From Proteobacteria bacterium ST_bin14 (lineage in GTDB: Bacteria > Pseudomonadota > Alphaproteobacteria > Sphingomonadales > Sphingomonadaceae): 64,000 nt of DNA. Below the pieces are notes generated by a model, which did not search any database, was not told the DNA's origin, and saw nothing but the letters and a program-made list of their open reading frames with translations. The position numbers and the translations under genes are program-made. Positions within the stretch are counted from its first letter, which is position 1; each line of letters begins with the position of its first letter. The stretch is taken from positions 303,394-367,393 of the forward strand of contig MSXR01000006.1 of assembly GCA_002083655.1 (NCBI GenBank), written 5' to 3'. Below, piece by piece: positions 51,298 to 59,703 of the stretch.

Positions 51298-52443
51298 TTA
51301 GCCCAGCCGCGCTTCCACCATATCGTGAAACTGCCTGATGCCGGTTTCCAGCGTGCCCAACGTCACCCGTTCAATTGCGCCGGACGCCAGCCCCTGCTGC
51401 CCCAATTCTGCGGCGCGAAAATCTTCGCCCGCAAACACTTGGCCGTCGAGCAGCGCCCAGCTGCGTTCCCAGTGGTTGCGGGCTTTGTCAGTGTCGGGAG
51501 CAGTTGGGATCAGCATGAAATCCTCGACGAGCACCGCGCCTTCTGATTGCGGCATCATGATCATCAGGTTCATGTAATCGGGGCTGACGATCAACACCGT
51601 GCCCGGAAACATCTGATAAGTGTATGTTATCGCTGCGCGCAGTTGCGGCCAGTCGCTGCCTGCCGCTGCGACCAGATCAGCCTCGCGCCCCACCGCAGAT
51701 CGTTGGTGCGGGCCGATCCGGTCGCCGGTCGTCACCCCGTCCTTGAAGAACGGGCCAATCGTGCCCGAATGCAGCCGCTGGACGTGATAGCTTTCCAGAA
51801 ACGCATCCATGATCAGCTTCCAGTTCGCCGCGACGCGGTGGGTTTTGCGGCGAAACATATATTGGCCGGGCAGATCGAAAGCCTCAAAATCAGCCCCCAG
51901 CGCGCGTGCTTCGGTAAAATCGGCGACGTCATCAAACGCAAACCAGATCAGGCCGCCAGCCTCCACCGTCGGCAGCCGCTTCAATCCGTATTCGCCTTTA
52001 GCGAGGCCGGGAAACGTCTCTGGCCGGGGCATCCCCGTCAGTGCGCCGTCGAGCGCATAGCTCCAGGCGTGATAGGGGCAGATAAGGCGCGGCGCACACA
52101 CCGCGTCGCTGCCCTCCACCAGCCGCGTGCCCCGGTGGCGGCAAACGTTCAGGAACACATGCGCCACCCCCGCCTTGTCACGCGTGATCAGCAGCGGCTT
52201 GCCAAAACCATCATGCGGCACTGCCATATTGGGCTCGGGCAGCAACGCGGACGGTGCAATGACGAGCGGCACCTTTGCAAAAATGTCGCGCTGTTCCGCT
52301 GCGTGCCGATCAGCCGAGGTATAGACTGCGGCATCGACATAGGTGATCCCAGCATTTGCCCGTGTTCCCCCGCTGGCGAGCAGCGCGGCTAGCGCTAACT
52401 GCCCTTCGGTCGGGCGCAAGCCGTGCGGTGCATGCACGTTCAT
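51298..52443 (-). CDS. Rieske aromatic ring-hydroxylating oxygenase, alpha subunit
   Basis: A 381-residue oxygenase component. The Rieske 2Fe-2S ligands are C101, H103, C122 and H125 (CRHRG and CPYHAW). The mononuclear iron site follows in MDAFLESYHVQRLHSG near residues 212-227, with the two histidines five apart. The family hydroxylates aromatic or amine substrates and needs a reductase, which is not encoded here. The substrate is unknown; no beta subunit is adjacent, which fits the group of alpha-only oxygenases. Divergent from the PAT transporter across 62 bp. Confidence 0.9.
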   Translation of the reverse strand: MNVHAPHGLRPTEGQLALAALLASGGTRANAGITYVDAAVYTSADRHAAEQRDIFAKVPLVIAPSALLPEPNMAVPHDGFGKPLLITRDKAGVAHVFLNVCRHRGTRLVEGSDAVCAPRLICPYHAWSYALDGALTGMPRPETFPGLAKGEYGLKRLPTVEAGGLIWFAFDDVADFTEARALGADFEAFDLPGQYMFRRKTHRVAANWKLIMDAFLESYHVQRLHSGTIGPFFKDGVTTGDRIGPHQRSAVGREADLVAAAGSDWPQLRAAITYTYQMFPGTVLIVSPDYMNLMIMMPQSEGAVLVEDFMLIPTAPDTDKARNHWERSWALLDGQVFAGEDFRAAELGQQGLASGAIERVTLGTLETGIRQFHDMVEARLG

Positions 52444-52505
52444 GGCTGTCCTTCTCCTGTTTTGCGGCTAGTGTCGGCCTGAATTTGGCGGGGAGCAAGT
52501 GGTCG

Positions 52506-53834
52506 ATGACGGTGGAGACGCAGAGCGATTGGTTGTCGGGCATCAAGCCCTATGTTGAAAAGGCACCGCTCGCCGCTTTCTTCCTCGGTGTGTCGTCGGG
52601 CTTTCCCTATGCGATGATTGGCGCGACGCTGACCACTCGGTTGGCGCAGGATGGCATCGACAAGAAGACGATCACGGCGTTCACGCTGGCCTTCCTTGTT
52701 TATAATCTGAAGCCCTTGTGGGCGTGGGTGGTGGATGGTGTGCGCCTGCCGCTGATCGGCCATCTTGGTCAGCGTGTATCGTGGCTGTTGCTGGCGGGCG
52801 TTCTGGTAATGGCAGCGGTCGCCAATCTCGCCCTGGTGGATCCGGCGACTGATATTGGCGCGACCGTGGTTGCCGCAATTTTGGTTGGGTTTGCAGGCGC
52901 AACGTTCGATATCGTGATTGATGCCTACCGGATTGAGCAGCTTGAGCCGTACCAGCTCGGTGTGGGTTCGGGGATGACGCAATATGGCTGGCGGATTGGA
53001 TCCGTTGTGGCGGGCGCTCTGGCACTGGTGCTGGCGTCGCGCGTTGGGTGGGAAGGGGCGTATCTCGCTTGCGCCGCTTTTGCACTGCCAGCAATGATTA
53101 CCGGACTGATTCTCGGCGAACCCACACGGCACCGCGCCCCTACCCAAAAGCGCGGTGCTTCTGAACTATTGGCGTCCATTATTGGTCCATTCACTGAATT
53201 CTTTCAGCGAAACGGCGCCGTCATCGTGTTGGTGTTCATCCTGATACACAAGATCGGCGATACGTTGGGGCAGATCGTGCTGCGGTTGCTGCTCAATGAT
53301 CTGGGTTTCACTAATGACGAGATCGCTATCTACGATGTAGGTGTCGGCTTTTGGGCGTATCTGATCGGCATTTTCGTTGGCGGCGCGATTTATGCTCGGA
53401 TCGGCATGAAGCAATCGGTGCTGTGGAGCCTGATTCTCATGGCGGTGTCCAACGCCAGTTTTGGGTTGTTGGCGGGGGCGGGCCATAGCAATTGGGGGCT
53501 AGCCGGCGCGATTGGTTTTGAGAATTTTGCTAGCGGAATCGGGGGCGTCACGGTGGTCGCCTATTTCGCGGCGCTGTGCGATCTGCGCTACACGGCGTCG
53601 CAATATGCGCTAATTTCAGCGGCTTCCAGTGTGGTCGGGCGGTTGCTGACCGCGACAACGGCTGGTGCCATGGTCGAGCAGTTTGGCTATGTGACGTTTT
53701 ACTGGATCACGACAATCGTCGCACTACCCGGCGTGCTCCTGTTCTGGTGGATGATCCGCAGTGGACTGGTAGATCAAGCTATTGGCGATGCGGGTGTTAC
53801 GGTTTCGAAAGAGGATGCTCTGCCGGAATCGTGA
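52506..53834 (+). CDS. PAT-family MFS transporter (AmpG-like)
   Basis: A 442-residue transporter with 12 predicted helices. The opening AFFLGVSSGFPYAMIGATLTTRLAQDGI and LKPLWAWVVDG are characteristic of the peptide/acetyl-CoA/muropeptide (PAT) group that includes AmpG. AmpG imports anhydro-muropeptides for wall recycling; such products are made by lytic transglycosylases like the one at 2.2 kb. The true substrate is uncertain. ATG 52506 is used; the upstream frame overlaps the oxygenase gene and reads as non-coding. It converges on folC. Confidence 0.88.
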   Translation: MTVETQSDWLSGIKPYVEKAPLAAFFLGVSSGFPYAMIGATLTTRLAQDGIDKKTITAFTLAFLVYNLKPLWAWVVDGVRLPLIGHLGQRVSWLLLAGVLVMAAVANLALVDPATDIGATVVAAILVGFAGATFDIVIDAYRIEQLEPYQLGVGSGMTQYGWRIGSVVAGALALVLASRVGWEGAYLACAAFALPAMITGLILGEPTRHRAPTQKRGASELLASIIGPFTEFFQRNGAVIVLVFILIHKIGDTLGQIVLRLLLNDLGFTNDEIAIYDVGVGFWAYLIGIFVGGAIYARIGMKQSVLWSLILMAVSNASFGLLAGAGHSNWGLAGAIGFENFASGIGGVTVVAYFAALCDLRYTASQYALISAASSVVGRLLTATTAGAMVEQFGYVTFYWITTIVALPGVLLFWWMIRSGLVDQAIGDAGVTVSKEDALPES

Positions 53835-53862
53835 TTTGCGGATTGATTGGTTCCGTAAGCCG

Positions 53863-55185
53863 CTACCCCGGCACCTGATCGTTCGCCGCGAGTACCCAGC
53901 CGGCGAGGTACAGCGTCCCTAAAATCAGCACGACCGGCGGGTTTGCGGGGTCGGCGCGTGCGGCGATGGCGTCCAGCGCAGCGGCGACATCGTCCGCGAC
54001 ATCCGCCTGCAACCCCAGCGAAAGTGCTGCCGCTGCCAATGTGGCGGGCGCATGATGTGCGTGATTGGGCACAGGCACCGCCTGAAGCGACCGGGCATAG
54101 CGCGCAAAGGGAAGCAGCAAACCGCGCGCATCCTTGTTGGCCAGCATTCCCATCACGAGATGCACCGGGCGCTTTCCCGCCCGCGCCGCCAATGTCGCGC
54201 TGACAGAAGTGGCGGCGGCGGCGTTATGCCCGCCATCCAGCCACAGCTCGCTGCCTTGGGGCAGCCGGGCGAGCAGCGGGCCGGGCGCCAGCCGTTGCAT
54301 CCGCGCGGGCCATTCGGTCCATTCGGCGGCGGCTCGATAGGCGCTTGGCGGAATGGCGAGTGCCGTTTGGTGCTGCAACATCGCGATGGCAAGGCCCAGA
54401 TTTTCAGCCTGGTGTGGCCCGGCCATCCGCGGCAGCGGCGCTTCAACGGAACCGCGATCGTCTGAATAATGCAGCGCCTCGTCCACCCGCAATTGCCATC
54501 CCGTGCCCAACATGCTGATCCGCGCACCTATGCGGGCGGCGGCGTTGCTGACGGTTTGGGCAACATGCGGGGGATATCGCATTGTAACCAGTGTTACGCC
54601 GGGCTTCGCGATTCCTGCCTTTTCTCCAGCAATTTCCTCAATTGTATCGCCCAGAAAGCTTTGGTGATCGATACCAAGCTGGGCGATTCCGGTGATGATC
54701 GGCGCGGTGATGACGTTGGTGGCATCAAGGCGCCCGCCAAGGCCCACTTCGATAATGCACGCGTCCGCCGGGCAACGCGAAAAAACCAGGAATGCGGCGG
54801 CGGTGGTGGTTTCGAAAAAACTCGCGCCAATGTCACCAGCGGCGTCGAGCACTTCCGATAGCAACGCGGCCAATACATCATCCTCAATCAGTCGCCCGGC
54901 GACTCTGATCCGCTCGTTGAAACGCACCAGATGGGGGCTTGTATATACATGGCAGGTTAGCCCCGACGCTTCGATTGCCGCGCGCAGGAATGCACAGGTC
55001 GATCCCTTGCCGTTGGTGCCCGCGACATGCAGCACCGGAGGCAGCGCGCGGTGGGGGTTGCCGATCCGGTCGAGCAGCTCGGTGATCCGCTCCAGCCCCA
55101 ATATGTCGGTGCCGGGCGATAGCGCCCACAACCGATCAAGCTGTGCCTGCACCTGGGGAGAGGAAGAGATGGCGTTATCGGCCAT
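53863..55185 (-). CDS. folC: Bifunctional folylpolyglutamate/dihydrofolate synthase
   Basis: A 440-residue Mur-ligase-fold enzyme that adds glutamate to dihydropteroate and to folates. The ATP loop is HVAGTNGKGSTCAFL (about 52-66), followed by TSPHLVRFNERIRV and GLGGRLDATN. Downstream LDGGHNAAAATSV is typical of the C-terminal domain. ATG 55185 is chosen rather than 55239, which would overlap the region just after accD. It is the last gene of the trpF-trpB-cupin-trpA-accD-folC unit, 32 bp after accD. Confidence 0.95.
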   Translation of the reverse strand: MADNAISSSPQVQAQLDRLWALSPGTDILGLERITELLDRIGNPHRALPPVLHVAGTNGKGSTCAFLRAAIEASGLTCHVYTSPHLVRFNERIRVAGRLIEDDVLAALLSEVLDAAGDIGASFFETTTAAAFLVFSRCPADACIIEVGLGGRLDATNVITAPIITGIAQLGIDHQSFLGDTIEEIAGEKAGIAKPGVTLVTMRYPPHVAQTVSNAAARIGARISMLGTGWQLRVDEALHYSDDRGSVEAPLPRMAGPHQAENLGLAIAMLQHQTALAIPPSAYRAAAEWTEWPARMQRLAPGPLLARLPQGSELWLDGGHNAAAATSVSATLAARAGKRPVHLVMGMLANKDARGLLLPFARYARSLQAVPVPNHAHHAPATLAAAALSLGLQADVADDVAAALDAIAARADPANPPVVLILGTLYLAGWVLAANDQVPG

Positions 55186-55217
55186 GACGGGTTCTGAACA
55201 AACGGGCGGAGTGGTTG

Positions 55218-56075
55218 TTACGCCGCCGCTTTGGCACACAGAAAATCGATCAGCTGCCCCAACGTCTCCGGCAGTTCCTTGCGCGGCTTGACCATGTCGA
55301 TCATCCCGTGCGCCAGCAGATATTCTGACGTCTGGAAATCATCGGGCAGCTTTTCACGGATTGTGTTTTCGATTACCCGGCGGCCCGTAAACGCCAGCGT
55401 CGCCTTGGGCTCGGCAATCTGCACATCGCCCAGCATCGCATAGGCCGCCATCACCCCGCCCGAAGTCGGGTCAGTCAGAACGACGATATAGGGCAGGCCT
55501 GCATCGTGGAGCATCTGGATTGCCACGGTGCTGCGCGGCATTTGCATCAGCGACAAAATGCCCTCCTGCATTCGCGCGCCGCCCGATGCAGTAAAGATGA
55601 TGTAGGGGCATTGATCGGCAATCGCTGCCTCCACCCCAGCCACAAACGCTTCGCCCACGGCAAGGCCCATCGATCCGCCCATGAACGCAAAATCCTGCAC
55701 GCCCACCACGGCGCGCCGCCCGCTGATCTTGCCGCGCGCGTTGACCAGCGCGTCGCCCTCGCCGGTGGCGGTACGCGCGGCCTTAATCCGGTCGGCATAG
55801 CGCTTGGTGTCGCGAAACTTTAGCGGGTCTTCCTGCACCCGCGGTTGCGGCAGAACCGTGAATGTGCCGTTGTCAAAAGTATATCCAAACCGCGTTTTTG
55901 GCCCAATGCGTTCGTGGTGATCACAGGTCGGACAGACGTGAAGGTTATCCTCCAGCTCCTTCACAAAAACCAATTGTCCACAACCTTTGCACTTGTGCCA
56001 CAGATTGTCGGCGGTCTCTTTCTTGACCGGGCCGACGAACGACAGTGCATTGCGAACATTGCTGAGCCAGGTCAT
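55218..56075 (-). CDS. accD: Acetyl-CoA carboxylase carboxyltransferase subunit beta
   Basis: A 285-residue subunit that with AccA transfers the carboxyl group from biotin to acetyl-CoA, giving malonyl-CoA. It has the N-terminal zinc ribbon (C29, C32, C48, C51) and the crotonase-like core with FTASGGARMQEGILSLMQM and LTDPTSGGVMAAYA. Its start overlaps the trpA stop by 4 bp. The trpA-accD-folC order is common in Alphaproteobacteria. Confidence 0.97.
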   Translation of the reverse strand: MTWLSNVRNALSFVGPVKKETADNLWHKCKGCGQLVFVKELEDNLHVCPTCDHHERIGPKTRFGYTFDNGTFTVLPQPRVQEDPLKFRDTKRYADRIKAARTATGEGDALVNARGKISGRRAVVGVQDFAFMGGSMGLAVGEAFVAGVEAAIADQCPYIIFTASGGARMQEGILSLMQMPRSTVAIQMLHDAGLPYIVVLTDPTSGGVMAAYAMLGDVQIAEPKATLAFTGRRVIENTIREKLPDDFQTSEYLLAHGMIDMVKPRKELPETLGQLIDFLCAKAAA

Positions 56076-56863
56076 GCGACTACCTTTCTTGCCGCGCCAA
56101 CTGCGTTAGCGAGCGAACGGATATAGCGGGTTACGTGCGCGGGGGCATCTGCGCCGTGCGTGGCAATAATCTCAACGATTGCAGAGCCCACGACGACGCC
56201 GTCAGCGACTTCGGCAATTGCCTGCGCCTGTTCAGGGGTGCGCACGCCAAAGCCGACCGCGATGGGAATGTCCGTCGCTGCTTTCAACCGCCCAACAGCA
56301 TCGGCAATCGAGCTTTGCGCGGCCTGTTGCAGCCCGGTGATCCCGGCGACCGACACATAATAGAGGAAGCCGCTCGCCCCGTTCAGCACGGCGGGCAGGC
56401 GGGCGGCATCGGTGGTGGGGGTGGCGAGGCGGATGAAATCAACGCCACTTGCGCGGAGTTGCGGCCCGAGCTCGTCATCTTCCTCAGGAGGCAGATCGAC
56501 GCAGATCACCCCGTCGACGCCCGCCTTGGTGCAAGCACCGGCGAACCAGCCCGCCCCGCGCCGCAACATCGGGTTGGCATAGCCCATCAGGACGAGCGGC
56601 ACGCTGGGGTGGCGGGCGCGAAAGTCAGTGGCGATGCGCAGGATATCGGCGGTGGTGGTGCCCGCCGCTAAGCTGCGAAGGTTTGCAGCCTGAATCGCGG
56701 GGCCATCGGCCATTGGATCAGTAAACGGCATGCCGAGTTCGATCACGTCCGCACCGCCCTCGACCAGCGCGTCGAGGATGGCGGGGGTGGGGCCGTCACC
56801 TGCGGTCACGAAGGTGACCAGCGCGGCGCGGTCTACGGGGAAGGCGGCGGCGAGGCGGGTCAT
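56072..56863 (-). CDS. trpA: Tryptophan synthase alpha subunit
   Basis: A 263-residue TIM-barrel enzyme that cleaves indole-glycerol phosphate to indole, which is channelled to TrpB. The catalytic Glu is in DVIELGMPFTDPMADGPAIQAANLRSL and the catalytic Asp in DGVICVDLPPEE; YYVSVAGITG is the phosphate-side loop. It overlaps accD by 4 bp downstream. Upstream it is separated from trpB not directly but by the coupled cupin gene, which is unusual for this pair. Confidence 0.96.
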   Translation of the reverse strand: MTRLAAAFPVDRAALVTFVTAGDGPTPAILDALVEGGADVIELGMPFTDPMADGPAIQAANLRSLAAGTTTADILRIATDFRARHPSVPLVLMGYANPMLRRGAGWFAGACTKAGVDGVICVDLPPEEDDELGPQLRASGVDFIRLATPTTDAARLPAVLNGASGFLYYVSVAGITGLQQAAQSSIADAVGRLKAATDIPIAVGFGVRTPEQAQAIAEVADGVVVGSAIVEIIATHGADAPAHVTRYIRSLANAVGAARKVVA

Positions 56864-57171
56864 TCGGAGTCTTTGCGTTCCACGACGAGAATACGGGCAG
56901 CGCCCACAGGGTGCGCGACGTGCTCGTCGCCGTTCTCAACCGACATGCCGTCGCCTGCATGAAGGCGGATGACATGATCCTTTCCTTCGTGCCGGTAATG
57001 CATATCGACCATGCCCTCCATCACGGCGAATACCTCATTTCCGGTATTCTGGTGCCAGCGATAAGGTTGATCGGTCCAGTGCAGACGCACCGTGACGTCG
57101 CCAAAATCGCTCAGCAGCATGCTCCCCCAGGCGCGATCGGCAGTGAAGGTCTTGGCAGAGAAAGTTTTCAT
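56860..57171 (-). CDS. Cupin-domain protein inserted between trpB and trpA
   Basis: A 103-residue single cupin domain. Motif 1 reads RWHQNTGNEVFAVMEG, with Asn where the second metal-binding His is usual; motif 2 is DGMSVENGDEHVAHP with the conserved His. A small metal-binding or ligand-binding barrel is likely. Both ends overlap neighbours by 4 bp (trpB upstream, trpA downstream), so its synthesis is tightly tied to tryptophan synthase. A role linked to tryptophan metabolism is inferred but not shown. The start at 57171 is set by the overlap. Confidence 0.85.
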   Translation of the reverse strand: MKTFSAKTFTADRAWGSMLLSDFGDVTVRLHWTDQPYRWHQNTGNEVFAVMEGMVDMHYRHEGKDHVIRLHAGDGMSVENGDEHVAHPVGAARILVVERKDSE

Positions 57172-58412
57172 ATCGCCGTCCCCAGCGCCTCGGCGACGGT
57201 GAAGATATCCTTGTCGCCGCGCCCGCACAGGTTCGCCAGGATGATCTGGTCGGTGCGCATCGTCGGCGCGAGCTTGGCGACCGCCGCAATGGCGTGGGCC
57301 GGTTCCAGCGCGGGGATGATCCCCTCGGTCCGGCACAGCAGCTGGAACGCATTCAGCGCCTCGGTATCGGTCGCGCTGGTATAGTCCACCCGGCCGATGT
57401 CGCGCAGCCAGGCGTGCTCCGGCCCGATGCCGGGATAGTCGAGGCCGGCCGAGATCGAATGCGCCTCGGTGATCTGGCCGTCTTCGTCCTGCAGCAGATA
57501 GGTTTTGTTGCCGTGGAGTACCCCAGGGGAGCCGCCCGCAAGACTGGCCGCGTGTTCCTTGTCCAGCCCGTGGCCTGCCGCTTCCACACCGAGCATCTTC
57601 ACCGATGGATCATCAAGGAACGGGTGAAACAGCCCGATCGCGTTCGATCCGCCGCCAATTGCAGCCACCAGCACATCGGGCAGGCGGTTGATGCGTGAAA
57701 GCATCTGGGCACGCGCTTCCCTGCCGATCACGCTTTGAAAATCGCGAACGAGTTCGGGATAGGGGTGCGGGCCGGCGGCGGTGCCAATAATGTAAAATGT
57801 GTCGTGGACGTTCGCGACCCAATCGCGCAGCCCTTCGTTCATCGCGTCCTTCAGCGTCGCCGCGCCGCTCGTCACGGGGCGCACTTCTGCGCCGAGCAGT
57901 TTCATGCGGAACACATTGGGTTGCTGCCGCTCAATATCGCGCGCGCCCATGTAAATCACGCAGGGCAGGCCGAACCGCGCGCAGACCGTGGCGGTGGCGA
58001 CGCCGTGCTGCCCCGCGCCGGTTTCCGCGATGATCCGCGTCTTGCCCATGCGAATTGCGAGCAGGATTTGCCCGATGCAATTATTGATCTTGTGCGCGCC
58101 GGTGTGATTGAGCTCATCTCGCTTGAACCAGATTTGTGCGCCCATCCCAACGGGGGCGTTTTTGCGCAGCTCTTCGGTCAGCCGCTCGGCGTAATAAAGC
58201 GGGCTGGGGCGGCCGACATAGTGCTCCAGCAGATCATCAAACTGCGCGTGGAACGCCGGGTCGGCCTTGGCGCGGTTATACTCCGCCTCCAGCTCGAGCA
58301 CGAGCGGCATCAGCGTTTCGGCGACGTAGCGCCCACCGAACTGGCCGAAATGACCGCGATGGTCTGGCTGCGCGCGGAAGCTATTCGGGGCGGGGGAAAG
58401 GGGAGCGTTCAT
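57168..58412 (-). CDS. trpB: Tryptophan synthase beta subunit
   Basis: A 414-residue PLP enzyme that joins indole and serine to tryptophan. The PLP lysine is K108 in LNHTGAHKINNCIG. The phosphate-binding loop GGGSNAIGLF lies near residue 253, and RDEL with GPHPYPELVRDFQS are family blocks. It overlaps trpF upstream and the cupin gene downstream by 4 bp each. Full-length and intact. Confidence 0.97.
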   Translation of the reverse strand: MNAPLSPAPNSFRAQPDHRGHFGQFGGRYVAETLMPLVLELEAEYNRAKADPAFHAQFDDLLEHYVGRPSPLYYAERLTEELRKNAPVGMGAQIWFKRDELNHTGAHKINNCIGQILLAIRMGKTRIIAETGAGQHGVATATVCARFGLPCVIYMGARDIERQQPNVFRMKLLGAEVRPVTSGAATLKDAMNEGLRDWVANVHDTFYIIGTAAGPHPYPELVRDFQSVIGREARAQMLSRINRLPDVLVAAIGGGSNAIGLFHPFLDDPSVKMLGVEAAGHGLDKEHAASLAGGSPGVLHGNKTYLLQDEDGQITEAHSISAGLDYPGIGPEHAWLRDIGRVDYTSATDTEALNAFQLLCRTEGIIPALEPAHAIAAVAKLAPTMRTDQIILANLCGRGDKDIFTVAEALGTAI

Positions 58413-59047
58413 GATGCAGCACAGGCTTTAAGGAACATCGCGATCTTGTCCATATCCTTGATGCCGGGCGCGGTTTCGACACCAGATGACACATCGACCA
58501 GCGTCGCCTGCGTCCGCGCAATCGCCTCGCCCACATTCTGTGGATCGAGCCCGCCAGAAAGCGCCCAGGGTAGCGGATGGCGAAACTCATCGAGCAGCGC
58601 CCAATCGAACCGCACCCCCATGCCGCCCGGCAATGCTGCACCCTCGGGCGTCTTGGCATCGTACAGGATCCGGTCCGCTGCCCCAACAAAGCCGCGGGCG
58701 GCATCAAGATCGACACGGGCACGGATGGCGACTGCTGCCCAAATCTCCACTCCGGTCCGAGCGCGCAGCGCGGCGGCGCGTTCAGGTTTCACCTTGTGCA
58801 ACTGAAGCGCGCTCAACCGCCCCGCCTTAATCGCTGCGTCCACCAGTGCATCGTCGGGATCAACGAAAACGCCAACCCGCCCGACATGATCGGGCACCCG
58901 ACCAGCCAGCGCCGCCGCCAGCTCGAACGCCACGTTGCGTGGAGACGCGGCGAAAAACATGAAACCAACATGGCCAACACCGTGGCTAACCGCGGCATCG
59001 ACCGTTTCCGGCGTGGATAGACCACAAATCTTCGCTAAGGTCGGCAT
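58409..59047 (-). CDS. trpF: Phosphoribosylanthranilate isomerase
   Basis: A 212-residue TIM barrel that converts phosphoribosylanthranilate to its ribulose form, the third tryptophan-specific step. Motifs: PTLAKICGLSTPETVDAA with the catalytic Cys, GFMFFAASPRNV, LQLHKV, and SGVETAPGIKDMDKI at the C-terminus. ATG 59047 is chosen because KICG normally lies near residue 5-8; an in-frame start at 59083 is possible. It leads the trp-acc-fol transcription unit. Confidence 0.95.
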   Translation of the reverse strand: MPTLAKICGLSTPETVDAAVSHGVGHVGFMFFAASPRNVAFELAAALAGRVPDHVGRVGVFVDPDDALVDAAIKAGRLSALQLHKVKPERAAALRARTGVEIWAAVAIRARVDLDAARGFVGAADRILYDAKTPEGAALPGGMGVRFDWALLDEFRHPLPWALSGGLDPQNVGEAIARTQATLVDVSSGVETAPGIKDMDKIAMFLKACAAS

Positions 59048-59091
59048 AGCAGTGGACTTAGGGGCTTGGCGGCCCCACGTCACCCCGGACT

Positions 59092-59691
59092 TTAGATTAG
59101 GCCGGGCAAGAAACGCTTCACGCGCTTCGCATATGCATCATACTCCTCCCCAAAAGCTGCGCGCAGTACCTTTTCTTCCAGCGCTACGCGCATCCATGTG
59201 GCAAGCGCATATAGCGGCAGCGCGATAATCAGCATCCGGCTATGACCATAGGCGATGGCAATCGCGATCATGAAGAGCCCCAGTGCGACATAAATCGGGT
59301 TGCGAACATAGGCGAAAGGCCCATTGGTGACGAGGCTGGCATCGCCACGGGTGCGCGCCACCAGCGCCCAGTTGCGCCCCATCGTGACGGACGACCAGTG
59401 GAACAGCCCGGCGACCGCGAGCATGATCAGCAGCACGACCAACGCGGTTGCCAGCGCGCGGGGGGATAACGGGTCTAGGATTGTCCGAATGGGGCCAAAG
59501 GCGACGATTCCAATTGCGAATCCTTGCAGCACGATCCCAAAGACCGAGCGGTTGTCGCGCTTGCCACCCTGATCGGCTGTGTCACGCCGCGCGCGCATTC
59601 GCGCAGCAAACAACGCCGTCATGAACACCATAAATCCCACAGCCATCGCCGCCAAGCCGGGCAGGCCGACTGGATCGCTGCTGAAGAACAT
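59092..59691 (-). CDS. Isoprenylcysteine carboxyl methyltransferase-like membrane protein
   Basis: A 199-residue membrane protein of the ICMT/phospholipid methyltransferase (PEMT) fold, with about four hydrophobic helices. The signature is GPFAYVRNPIYVALGLFMIA near residue 130, with the distal EEKVLRAAFGEEYDAYAKRVKRFLPG that binds SAM. Bacteria lack farnesylated proteins of the eukaryotic type, so the acceptor is unknown; lipids or small thiols are candidates. It is 44 bp upstream of trpF on the same strand. Confidence 0.88.
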   Translation of the reverse strand: MFFSSDPVGLPGLAAMAVGFMVFMTALFAARMRARRDTADQGGKRDNRSVFGIVLQGFAIGIVAFGPIRTILDPLSPRALATALVVLLIMLAVAGLFHWSSVTMGRNWALVARTRGDASLVTNGPFAYVRNPIYVALGLFMIAIAIAYGHSRMLIIALPLYALATWMRVALEEKVLRAAFGEEYDAYAKRVKRFLPGLI

Positions 59692-59703
59692 GGCGTTTTA
59701 TCC

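Noticed and set aside
51547..52392. A 281-codon open frame antisense to the Rieske oxygenase
   Set aside because: Lies fully inside a gene whose Rieske and iron ligands are intact; composition is His/Arg-rich as expected for a shadow frame.
57735..58805. A 356-codon open frame antisense to trpB and trpF
   Set aside because: It is a mirror of highly conserved trpB and trpF in high-GC DNA, has no recognisable domain and no ribosome-binding site.
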